Positions 17,935-25,816 of a DNA stretch of 64,000 nt are shown here, piece after piece. The notes below the pieces were generated by a model. That model did no database searches. It was not told the origin of the DNA and saw nothing but the letters and a program-made list of their open reading frames with translations. Made by a program: the position numbers and the translations under genes. Source of the DNA: Zoogloea sp. (GTDB taxonomy: Bacteria; Pseudomonadota; Gammaproteobacteria; Burkholderiales; Rhodocyclaceae); NCBI RefSeq assembly GCF_023150065.1, contig NZ_JAKLLN010000015.1, positions 1 to 64,000 on the forward strand, in the 5' to 3' direction. Within the stretch, counting starts at the first letter, position 1; each line of letters starts with the position of its first letter.

Positions 17935-20736
17935 ATGTTCCACATCAAGCAACTCGAACTGGTCCATTGGGACTACTGGCGGCGCTTCAACCTGCCCCTG
18001 GACGCCCAGATCATCACCATCGTCGGCCCCAACGGCTCCGGCAAGACCACCCTGCTCGACGCCCTGCGCACCCTCTTCGGCCTGCGCTGCTCGGGCAAGC
18101 GCGACTTCCGCCGCTACGTGCGGCGGGCCAACCGCAGCTTCGCGTGGATCCGCGCGGTGGTGGCCAACCGCCCCGGCAGCACCGGCAAGCGCCCCTTCTT
18201 CCCCTGCCTGAAGGACGAAGTCACCCTGGCCTGCCGCATCCGCCGCGCCGGCGGCGACTGGACCCGCGACTACGCCATCGCCGACGGCGACGTACCCATC
18301 GAGGCCCTCGAAGCCAACGAAGACCGGGCCGTGGAGTGGGTCGGCTACCGGGACTACCAGAGCCGCCTGGCCTGGGGCGGCCTCACCCCCGCCATCGCCA
18401 AGGTGCTGGCCTTAGAGCAGGGCGACACCGACAAGCTCTGCGAATACTCCCCCAAGGCCCTGCTGGAGCTGGTCTTCGACGTGTTCGGCGACAAGGAGGT
18501 GCTGGACAACTACGCCGCCGCCCAGGAAGAACAGAACAACGCCGAAAAGGAACTCGCCGCCCTGGGCCTCGACCTCGACCGCCTGCGCGCCCAGGCCGAG
18601 ACCAAGCGCCTGGAGGCCGACCGCTTCCTCGAATGGAAGCAGCTCGACGACGAGGCCCGCGCCCTCGCCGCCGAGATCATCCCCCGCCTCGAGACGACCG
18701 AGCTGGAGCGCGACATCCGCCTGGCCCGGGACGAACTCGGCCGCAGCCGCCAGGAACACCAGCGCAGCGAGGACGAGCTGCGCCGCCTGCGTGAACACGG
18801 CAAGGGCGTCGAAGCCGAAAAGGCCGCCGCCGAAGCCCGCCGCAACACCGCCCGCCAGCACGACCTGGAAGCCGAAAAACGCCACCTGGCCGCCCACGAC
18901 GAAGTGCGCGACGCCGAAAAGCTGCTGGCCGAACGCAGCGCCCTGCGCACCCGCCTGGCCCGTGAGGCCGGCGACGCCGCCGTGGACCTGGAAGCCGCCC
19001 ACGCCAAGGCCGACGCCCGCCTGCTCCACCTGCAGCGCCAAGAGCGCGAAGCCATCGCCGCCTTCGAAGACAAGACCGCCCAGCTGCGCGCCGCCCGCGA
19101 GCACCGCAGCCCGCCCGCCGACGCCGACGTGGCGCGCTTTCGCAGCCGCCTCAAGGCCGAAGGCATCGGCCACCGGGCCCTGGCCGAGATCATCGAGGTC
19201 ACCGACCCCGACTGGCAGGGCGCCGTCGAAGCCGTGCTGCGCCCCTACCGCAGCGTGCTCCTGCTCGACCGCGAGCAGGACCGCCACGCCGCCTGGGCCC
19301 TGGGTGAAGCCGAACGCTTCCGCCACTTCATCGTGCCCGAGCTCGAGATGGCGCCCCCCGCCACCCGGGGCTCCCTGGCCGAAGTCATCCGCTTCGCCGA
19401 CGCCATCCCGCGCTGGCTGGCCGACCTCCTCAACCGCATCCAGCGCGTCGACGACGCCGACGCCGCCCGCCGCCTGCCCCGCGAAACCGAATGGATCACC
19501 CGGGACGGCTACCACCGGGAACGCCGCGGCGCCCGCCACCTGGGCAAGCCCACCGACTTCCACTTCGGCGAACTGGCCCGCGGCGCCCGCATGAAGCAGC
19601 TCGACGCCGACATGCACAGCATCGACGCCCGCCTGCGCGCCCTGCGCCCCGAGCTCGACGCGGCCAAGGAAGACGCCGACGCCCTGCGCGCCCGCCTCCA
19701 CGGCATCGAGGCCGCCCAGCTGCTCTCCGCCCGCGCCGACGACTTCGACAACGCCGAGCGCACCCTGCCCGACGCCCGCGCCCGCCTCACCGCCGCCATC
19801 GCCGACCGGGCCGAGGCCAAGGGCGAACTCGAACGCATCGAGCAATCCCTGCGCGGCATCGACATCGAGATCGACCGCCGCCGCCGGGATACCGACAGCC
19901 TCGCCCGCCGCGTGCAGGAGCTGGCCAGCGAAGCCGCCCCGCGCCGCCGCGACCAGGCCAAGCGCATCCTCAACCTGCGCCGCCTGCGCCGGGGCATGCC
20001 CGCCGACTGGCGCGACCCGGCCGCCAACGCCCTGCTGATCGACAAATACGACGGCGCCCGCGGCGCCCGGGCCGAGCTCGAACGCCTGCGCCAGCGCCTG
20101 GCCGGCGGCGAGTGGGTCACCGACGACACCGTGCTCACCCTGGCTGGCCGCCTCAAGGCCGACGTGAACGACCGGGAGGCCCAGTACGCCGAGCGCGAAC
20201 GCCACTGCAGCGCCGCCCGGCGCATCACCGGCGAGGCCCGCGCCGCCTACATCGCCAAGCTGCGCGCCACCGTGCGCCAGTACGGCAAAAACCTGCGCGC
20301 CCTCGGCGATCTGGCCAACGTGGACGTGGACTGCCCCGTGCCGGCCCTCGACAACGACGACCGGGCCCTCGCCAGCGCCGGGCTGGAGGTGCGCTTCGAC
20401 TTCGACCGCAAGGGCGCCGTGGGCCTCAACGACGGCGAAGCCTCGGGCGGCCAGCAGGTCATGAAATCCCTGATCCTGCTCATCGCCCTGCTGATGGACG
20501 AAGCCCGCCCCGGCGGCTTCGTCTTCATCGACGAGCCCTTCGCCCACCTGGACATCGCCAACATCGACCGGGTCGGCACCTTCCTGCGCGCCACCCGCGC
20601 CCAGTACCTCATCACCACCCCGGTCACCCACAACGCCAACGTCTTCGCCCCCGCCCAGCTCACCCTGGTCACCCGCAAGAAGAAACCCGGCGACGACTGG
20701 GCTCCGCCCATCGGGCTGATCCAGCGGGCCATGTAA
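17935..20736 (+). CDS. SMC-family ATPase (MksB-like condensin)
   Basis: 933-residue SMC-type ATPase, probably a chromosome- or plasmid-organising condensin. Walker A GPNGSGKTT at residues 31-39; coiled-coil arm from about 190 to 395; a hinge-like globular region at about 400-550 (GIGHRALAEIIEVTDPDWQG); returning coiled coil to about 760; signature motif ASGGQQVMKS near 836 and Walker B GGFVFIDEPFAHLD near 861-872. It is shorter than MukB (about 1,490) and canonical SMC (about 1,150), in the range of MksB and Wadjet JetC. It is the last gene of the kleisin-kite-SMC unit. No TOPRIM-type partner follows, which argues against a Wadjet defence system here. Confidence 0.85.
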   Translation: MFHIKQLELVHWDYWRRFNLPLDAQIITIVGPNGSGKTTLLDALRTLFGLRCSGKRDFRRYVRRANRSFAWIRAVVANRPGSTGKRPFFPCLKDEVTLACRIRRAGGDWTRDYAIADGDVPIEALEANEDRAVEWVGYRDYQSRLAWGGLTPAIAKVLALEQGDTDKLCEYSPKALLELVFDVFGDKEVLDNYAAAQEEQNNAEKELAALGLDLDRLRAQAETKRLEADRFLEWKQLDDEARALAAEIIPRLETTELERDIRLARDELGRSRQEHQRSEDELRRLREHGKGVEAEKAAAEARRNTARQHDLEAEKRHLAAHDEVRDAEKLLAERSALRTRLAREAGDAAVDLEAAHAKADARLLHLQRQEREAIAAFEDKTAQLRAAREHRSPPADADVARFRSRLKAEGIGHRALAEIIEVTDPDWQGAVEAVLRPYRSVLLLDREQDRHAAWALGEAERFRHFIVPELEMAPPATRGSLAEVIRFADAIPRWLADLLNRIQRVDDADAARRLPRETEWITRDGYHRERRGARHLGKPTDFHFGELARGARMKQLDADMHSIDARLRALRPELDAAKEDADALRARLHGIEAAQLLSARADDFDNAERTLPDARARLTAAIADRAEAKGELERIEQSLRGIDIEIDRRRRDTDSLARRVQELASEAAPRRRDQAKRILNLRRLRRGMPADWRDPAANALLIDKYDGARGARAELERLRQRLAGGEWVTDDTVLTLAGRLKADVNDREAQYAERERHCSAARRITGEARAAYIAKLRATVRQYGKNLRALGDLANVDVDCPVPALDNDDRALASAGLEVRFDFDRKGAVGLNDGEASGGQQVMKSLILLIALLMDEARPGGFVFIDEPFAHLDIANIDRVGTFLRATRAQYLITTPVTHNANVFAPAQLTLVTRKKKPGDDWAPPIGLIQRAM

Positions 20737-20814
20737 AAGACAAACAGGTCACTCACTTCAGATTTCACAAGGTCTGACGTTATTGGCTCCATCCAGCCAC
20801 GGCCAGCCCTCACC

Positions 20815-21918
20815 ATGCGCCTCACTCCGGCGTCCGACGCCGCGAACTCCCTCCAGATGCCCCTCCTCCGGGGCGCCGAGGTCCTTTCGCGCACCCGCGA
20901 CCTGCGGGAGATATTCCGCACGACCGCCGAAACCGCCATGCAATTCCTGAACGGCAGCTACTGCCTGCTGTTCGCCGTACGCTTCACCCCCCCGGACCTC
21001 ACCGTCGGCCTGCTCGGCTGCTGCGTCTCCGACGGCACCGACACCTACTGGGACGACGTCTGCGACGGCCAGTCCTGGCTCCCCGTCGATCCCCTGCTGG
21101 CCGACTGCCTGCACACCGACTACGGCCACGCGATCATGCACGAGGGCGACACCTGGCGCCTCGCCTTCGCCGTCGGGGCCCTGGGCGAAGCCCGCTGGGT
21201 TCTCGAGATCCACAGCCACAGCAAACCGCGGACCACCGACTGCCAGGCCCTGAGCCTGTTCCTCCGCTGCTTCGAGAACCAGCACCAGGCCTGGGAATAC
21301 GCCAACCTGGACACCCTCACCCGGCTGCTCAACCGCAAGACCTTCGACGACGACTTCGAACGCCTCATCGCCGCCGCCGAACTGGCCGAACAGGCGCGCC
21401 AGGAACCCGCCGAACGCCGCACCCACAACAGCCCCACCATCACCCAGCCCTGCTGGCTCGGGGTGGTGGATATCGATCACTTCAAGAAGATCAACGACAA
21501 CTACGGCCACCTCTTCGGCGATGAAGTGCTGCTGCGCGTAGCCGACCTGATGCGCCAGAGCTTCCGCAACCACGACAAGCTGTTCCGCTTTGGTGGCGAG
21601 GAGTTCGTGGTCATGCTGCGCAACGTGGCCGAAGACCACGTCCAGAGCATCTTCGACCGCTTCCGCGTGGCCGTGGAAGATCACGACTTCCCCCGCGTCG
21701 GGCAGGTGCGCTGCTCGGTCGGCTACTCCCGCATCGATCCGCGCCTTTCGCCGGCCGAACTGTTGGGGCGGGCCGACGAAGCCCTCTACTATTCCAAGGA
21801 GCACGGCCGCAACCAGGTCAATGGCTTCGACGAGCTGATCATGAGCGGCAAACTGCGCATCACCATCCCGGCCGGCCAGGCCCAGATCCAGTCCGACATC
21901 GACGAGATCTTCCTCTGA
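20815..21918 (+). CDS. Diguanylate cyclase (GGEEF) with GAF-like sensor domain
   Basis: 367-residue soluble protein that probably makes cyclic di-GMP from two GTP. The N-terminal 160 residues look like a GAF-type sensor; the catalytic domain starts at [16 protein letters not shown]. The active-site motif is GGEEF, preceded by an inhibitory I-site RNHD exactly five residues upstream, so product inhibition is expected. An insertion of about 25 residues with Ala/Glu/Gln ([15 protein letters not shown]) lies between the first helix and the [17 protein letters not shown] strand-loop. No EAL domain and no membrane segments. Starts 78 bp after the SMC gene. Confidence 0.9.
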   Translation: MRLTPASDAANSLQMPLLRGAEVLSRTRDLREIFRTTAETAMQFLNGSYCLLFAVRFTPPDLTVGLLGCCVSDGTDTYWDDVCDGQSWLPVDPLLADCLHTDYGHAIMHEGDTWRLAFAVGALGEARWVLEIHSHSKPRTTDCQALSLFLRCFENQHQAWEYANLDTLTRLLNRKTFDDDFERLIAAAELAEQARQEPAERRTHNSPTITQPCWLGVVDIDHFKKINDNYGHLFGDEVLLRVADLMRQSFRNHDKLFRFGGEEFVVMLRNVAEDHVQSIFDRFRVAVEDHDFPRVGQVRCSVGYSRIDPRLSPAELLGRADEALYYSKEHGRNQVNGFDELIMSGKLRITIPAGQAQIQSDIDEIFL

Positions 21919-21929
21919 TCAGCGCCACT

Positions 21930-21945
21930 GCGGCCGGCGGGCCGC
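21930..21945 (+). terminator. Hairpin after the diguanylate cyclase gene
   Basis: Perfect inverted repeat GCGGCC-GGCG-GGCCGC 11 bp after the stop codon. No T tract follows, so it may act as a 3' stabiliser or a weak terminator before lysS. Confidence 0.35.
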
Positions 21946-22036
21946 GACGGGCGCCCCGGAGTGTGTCAAAATTGGGAGCTTTGCGGCCTTTTGTGGATGC
22001 TGCCGCCCCCCGATTCCGTTGATTGAAGAGCCCATC

Positions 22037-23545
22037 ATGTCCGACCAGACCTCCTCGCCCGCCCAGGACGAAAACCACCTGATCGCCGAACGCCGGCAAA
22101 AGCTCGCCGAATGGCGCGCCACCGGCAAGGCGTATCCGAACGATTTCTCCCGGGAAAACACCGCCGGCAAACTCGACGAAGTCTACGGCGAGAAATCCGC
22201 CGAAGACCTCGAAGCCCTGCCGGTCGAGGTCAAGGTCGCCGGCCGCATCATGCTCAAGCGCGTGATGGGCAAGGCCAGCTTCATCACCATCCAGGATCTC
22301 TCCGGCCGCATCCAGCTCTACGTCACCCGCGACGGCGTGGGTGAGGATGTCTATGCCGACTTCAAGCACTGGGACATCGGCGACATCGTCGGCACCATCG
22401 GCACCCTGTTCCGCACCAAGACCGGCGAGCTGTCCATCAAGTCGTCCGAGCTGCGCCTGCTCACCAAGAGCCTGCGCCCCCTGCCCGACAAGTTCCACGG
22501 CCTCACCGACACCGAGACCAAGTATCGCCAGCGCTACGTGGACCTCATCATGAGCGAGGAATCGCGTCACACCTTCGTGGCCCGCAGCCGCCTGGTGCAG
22601 TCGATCCGCAACTACATGACCGGCCACAACTTCCTCGAAGTCGAAACGCCGATGATGCACCCCATCCCCGGCGGCGCCTCGGCCAAGCCCTTCGTCACCC
22701 ACCACAACGCCCTCGACATGCAGCAGTTCCTGCGCATCGCGCCGGAGCTCTACCTCAAGCGCCTGGTGGTCGGCGGTTTCGAAAAGGTCTTCGAGGTCAA
22801 TCGCAACTTCCGCAACGAAGGCCTGTCCCCCCGCCACAACCCCGAATTCACCATGATGGAGTTCTACGAGGCCTACGCGAACTACCGCAGCCTCATGGAC
22901 TTCACCGAAGGCCTGCTCCGCCACGCCGCCCGCGAGGCCTTGGGCACCGAGGTCTTCGAATACCAGGGTCGCACCCTCGACCTATCCCGCCCCTTCCACC
23001 GCCTGACCATCGTCGAAGCCATCCGCAAGCACCACCCCGGCTTCACCGATGCCCAGCTGGCCGACGCCGACTGGCTCAAGCAGAAGATCAAGGACTTCGG
23101 CGAGAAGGTGAAGCCGGGCGGCCTCGGCAGCCTGCAGCTGCAGCTCTTCGAAGCCTGCGCCGAAGCCGAGACCTGGGAGCCGACCTTCATCATCGACTAC
23201 CCGGTCGAAGTCAGCCCCCTGGCCCGCGCCTCCGACAGCAACCCCGAGATCACCGAGCGCTTCGAGCTCTTCATCGTCGGCCGCGAGATCGCCAACGGCT
23301 TCTCCGAGCTCAACGACCCCGAAGACCAGGCCGCCCGCTTCCAGGCCCAGGCCCAGGCCAAGGACGCCGGTGACGAAGAAGCCATGTACTATGACGCCGA
23401 CTACATCCGGGCGCTCGAGTACGGCCTGCCTCCCACCGGCGGCTGCGGCATCGGCATCGACCGCCTGGTCATGCTGCTCACCGACAGCCCCGCCATCCGC
23501 GACGTGATCCTGTTCCCGCAGATGCGCCCGGAAGCAACCGACTGA
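22037..23545 (+). CDS. lysS: Lysyl-tRNA synthetase, class II
   Basis: 502-residue class II aminoacyl-tRNA synthetase charging tRNA-Lys. An OB-fold anticodon-binding domain (about 60-165, [23 protein letters not shown]) is followed by the class II catalytic core: motif 1 around [15 protein letters not shown], motif 2 [21 protein letters not shown] and motif 3 [14 protein letters not shown]. Length equals E. coli LysS (505). ATG 22037 is chosen over the in-frame start six codons upstream because of the GAAGAG ribosome site before it. In many proteobacteria it follows prfB directly; here five genes lie between the two. Confidence 0.97.
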   Translation: MSDQTSSPAQDENHLIAERRQKLAEWRATGKAYPNDFSRENTAGKLDEVYGEKSAEDLEALPVEVKVAGRIMLKRVMGKASFITIQDLSGRIQLYVTRDGVGEDVYADFKHWDIGDIVGTIGTLFRTKTGELSIKSSELRLLTKSLRPLPDKFHGLTDTETKYRQRYVDLIMSEESRHTFVARSRLVQSIRNYMTGHNFLEVETPMMHPIPGGASAKPFVTHHNALDMQQFLRIAPELYLKRLVVGGFEKVFEVNRNFRNEGLSPRHNPEFTMMEFYEAYANYRSLMDFTEGLLRHAAREALGTEVFEYQGRTLDLSRPFHRLTIVEAIRKHHPGFTDAQLADADWLKQKIKDFGEKVKPGGLGSLQLQLFEACAEAETWEPTFIIDYPVEVSPLARASDSNPEITERFELFIVGREIANGFSELNDPEDQAARFQAQAQAKDAGDEEAMYYDADYIRALEYGLPPTGGCGIGIDRLVMLLTDSPAIRDVILFPQMRPEATD

Positions 23546-23556
23546 GGAAACCGCGC

Positions 23557-23574
23557 GGGCCGCTCCGGCGGCCC
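23557..23574 (+). terminator. Hairpin after lysS
   Basis: Perfect inverted repeat GGGCCGC-TCCG-GCGGCCC 11 bp after the lysS stop; the UUCG-like loop TCCG is typical of stable RNA hairpins. There is only a weak pyrimidine stretch downstream. Confidence 0.45.
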
Positions 23575-23607
23575 CGCCCTTCCTGCCCGAGCACAACCGA
23601 CGCCCCC

Positions 23608-24114
23608 ATGACTGACCTGAAGTCCTACGACCTCCCCGAACTCGAAGCCCTGGCCGAACAGATCCAGGCCGAGATCAACAAGCGGGAGCAGGAAGAAGCC
23701 GACCGGGCCCGCGCCGCTGCAGAAGCCGCCGCAGAGGCGGAGCGCCAGGCCCTCGCCGCCGCCGAAGCCGCCCGCCGCGCAGCCGAAGAAGCCGCAGCCC
23801 GCAAGAAAGCCGAGGCCGCCGCCCGCAAGGAAGCCCAGGCCCAGGAAGCGGCCCGCAAGGAAGCCGAAGCCAGCGCCGCGCGGGAAGCGGAAGCCAAGGC
23901 CAAGGCCGCGCCCCCACCCGAGCCCGCCCCTGCCGCGCCCGGCCACATCCGCTACATGCACCCCTCCAACCGCGCCCTCACCTGGGACGGAAAAGGCCCC
24001 ACCCCCGACTGGGTCCTGGCCTGGATGACCACCGGCGGCACCCTCTACGCCCTCGAAACCACCGCCGAAAAACTCGCACCCCGGCCGATTCCGGCGAGCT
24101 TCCTGAAGCGCTGA
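23608..24114 (+). CDS. H-NS-family nucleoid protein with long Ala/Glu coiled coil
   Basis: 168-residue H-NS-like DNA-binding protein. The N-terminal oligomerisation helix (LPELEALAEQIQAEINKREQ) continues into a charged Ala/Glu/Lys/Arg coiled coil to about residue 105, much longer than in standard H-NS, then a Pro/Ala linker. The C-terminal domain (about 118-155) has YMHPSNRALTWDGKGPTPDW followed by a TGGTLYAL segment, corresponding to the beta-proteobacterial H-NS domain whose usual core is TWSGRGRxPxW. The Arg residues of the minor-groove loop are replaced by Lys and Pro. It probably silences AT-rich foreign DNA; decayed accessory genes lie right next to it. Confidence 0.8.
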   Translation: MTDLKSYDLPELEALAEQIQAEINKREQEEADRARAAAEAAAEAERQALAAAEAARRAAEEAAARKKAEAAARKEAQAQEAARKEAEASAAREAEAKAKAAPPPEPAPAAPGHIRYMHPSNRALTWDGKGPTPDWVLAWMTTGGTLYALETTAEKLAPRPIPASFLKR

Positions 24115-24133
24115 ACGAGCGGTGGGAGTCCTG

Positions 24134-24253
24134 ATGGAATTGGGACTCCCGGAGCGCACCTGCGCCACCGTCCGCCAGAGACTCGCCAGCTACCCGCAGA
24201 TCGAAAAAGCCGCATTGCGCGAGCATATTGAACGGGTGGGGCAGGTGTTTTAA
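24134..24253 (+). pseudogene. Remnant of an MNT-type nucleotidyltransferase gene (internal deletion)
   Basis: A 39-codon frame. Its first part, MELGLPERTCATVRQRLAS, resembles the N-terminus of small MntA-like nucleotidyltransferases (before the GSRA active-site motif), and its last part, LREHIERVGQVF, resembles their C-terminus (HIERVGxxFY). The entire catalytic middle, including GSRAxG and DxD, is absent. I read this as an internal deletion that fused the two ends. Such proteins normally pair with HEPN toxins; no HEPN gene is present here. Expression is unknown. Confidence 0.6.
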
Positions 24254-24388
24254 GAGAGGGGCTGCATCGGTTCATGAAAGGGTCACGCGCCCATCACCGG
24301 CCCGTCCCCCCCGCCGCCCATCCTGATCGGCAATCAAGCTTCGCCCCGCTCACCGGGGCATTCTTATTCGCCACGCCGGGTCTCGGCG

Positions 24389-24940
24389 CAATGCTCAGGC
24401 CAGGGCGGCCGCGGCGCAGCCATCGTGATGTACAGCACCGCCACCCTCATCGCCGACAACGACAAAACCCAGATCGAGGCCGAGGGCGGCTGCCACAATG
24501 GCGCAGCGGCCATCGGTGCGCCTGCCGTGGGCCTCTTCGGCCGGCTACACCGGCAGTGACTTCCACTACGTTCACGGCACCCGGTGATGGCCACCATGTA
24601 CGGCCTCGACGTACTCGCCACGGCGCGCTGGAACAAGGCCCCCGACCTGGTACTGTCCGGCCCCAACGAAGGCCAGAACGTGGGTCGCGTGGTGGTGAGC
24701 TCCGGCACCATCGGCAACGCCCAGTTCGCCGCCGGGCGTGGCACTCCGGCCATCGCCCTGAGCGCCGGCACCGACACGATGGATAACACCGGCCTGGCCA
24801 GCCCCAACTCGGCCATCATCGCTCAGCTCAGCGTCAAACTCCTGAAGGCGCTCCAGGCCAAAGCCGGCAGTCACGTAGGTCGGGTTAGCGACGCTAACCC
24901 GACACTTCCAGAAAAGCCCAAATGCATTATCCGGGCGTAA
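24389..24940 (+). pseudogene. surE: Decayed SurE-type 5'/3'-nucleotidase
   Basis: Three pieces of one SurE-like protein in alternating frames. Piece 1 (from 24389) reads GQGGRGAAIVMYSTATL and continues to GAPAVGLF; piece 2 (from about 24540) reads AGYTGSDFHYVHGT; piece 3 (from 24584) reads MATMYGLDVLATARWNKAPD then LVLSGPNEGQNVGR and GTPAIALSAGTDT. Loss of a single C in the run at about 24580 breaks HGTP-VMATMYG. The N-terminal part with the metal-binding NDDG motif is missing, and the C-terminus runs into a palindromic repeat at 24879. It cannot make a functional phosphatase. No gene is evident at 24254-24388. Confidence 0.75.
24879..24903. repeat. REP-like palindrome (GTCGGGTTAGC/GCTAACCCGAC)
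   Basis: Perfect 11-bp inverted repeat around a GAC spacer. Elements of this type (TAGGTCGGGTTAGCG...CTAACCCGACA) are scattered in many bacterial genomes as intergenic repeats. Here it truncates the 3' end of the surE remnant. Confidence 0.7.
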
Positions 24941-25071
24941 AATCTTCCCCGATCTCCGCTTTCACCTGCGCTCACCCTGGGAAGCGCACAAATTCATCGC
25001 AGTGCGCAGCAACCGCCGGACAGGTCCAGGGCTCCCGCACATCAACAACTGGAAGGCTTTGGCACCCACCC

Positions 25072-25770
25072 ATGCAAACTCGAAAGCTATTTGCGCTCCT
25101 GTGGCGAATCAACGCCATCGTCATCCTATTCGTCGGGTTGATCGCTGGCGTTGTACTCGGCCTTGTCGGCTATATGCTGTTCAAAGAGGCAACACAAACG
25201 CGCCATGTCGATAACGTCGCAAACACGATTCTTGGCGACGTTCGGGAATCTGCAGCTGAACTCGGCTCATTCAACCCCATCCCCGGCAGTAGCGTTCTGA
25301 GGGCACCGCTCATCGTGCACCAAACCTATTCCATCGGCGCGGGTTCAAAGGAAGCCGGATCCACACGCAACTACCTCTATTTCGATCCAACAACCCGATC
25401 CGCATACTGGCTTCGTCCGACAATGGACAGAGTGATACTCAGCGACACCATGCTGCCTGACCGTGAGTACCATGAGAAAAACGCAAGCGCCGTTGCCTAC
25501 GTCTATGTTTCAGTTGAAAAAGACACCAATAACGATGATCGGCTTACCGAGTCCGACGAAAAACAGATCGCAATTTCTTCGCCAAACGGCAAGAGCTATC
25601 GTGTCGTTGTGCCCAAAGCAGACAGCTTGAACGAAGCCGCTTTGATCAGCCCTACACGACTTCTCATCCTGTACTCCAAAGGTGCCAAGCTGGCCGCCGT
25701 GGAAGTCGATCCGTCCGATTTCGCTTCATCAATTACGGAGTATGAGATCCCTGTCACCCTGAAGCGCTAA
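25072..25770 (+). CDS. Membrane-anchored protein with a dockerin-type calcium loop
   Basis: 232 residues, not recognised as a characterised family. One N-terminal membrane helix (about 11-35, INAIVILFVGLIAGVVLGLV) anchors a periplasmic domain. Around residues 145-160 is DTNNDDRLTESDEK, which fits the calcium-binding loop DxNxDxxxxxxD of EF-hand/dockerin repeats; only one copy is present. The gene is visibly less GC-rich than its neighbours and follows two pseudogenes, suggesting acquired DNA. The frame is open from 24922, but the ATG at 25072 precedes the membrane segment directly. Function unknown. Confidence 0.6.
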   Translation: MQTRKLFALLWRINAIVILFVGLIAGVVLGLVGYMLFKEATQTRHVDNVANTILGDVRESAAELGSFNPIPGSSVLRAPLIVHQTYSIGAGSKEAGSTRNYLYFDPTTRSAYWLRPTMDRVILSDTMLPDREYHEKNASAVAYVYVSVEKDTNNDDRLTESDEKQIAISSPNGKSYRVVVPKADSLNEAALISPTRLLILYSKGAKLAAVEVDPSDFASSITEYEIPVTLKR

Positions 25771-25816
25771 ACGAGCCCATCAGCTCGCGCTGTCTTGCTC
25801 CTGCACCTCCAACCAA

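Noticed and set aside
18412-20631. Open minus-strand frame of 739 codons over the SMC gene
   Set aside because: Antisense shadow of a gene with intact ATPase motifs.
15879-20736. Complete Wadjet/JetABCD defence system
   Set aside because: No JetD-like TOPRIM nuclease gene before or after the SMC operon; flanking genes are a YfiM-like protein and a diguanylate cyclase.
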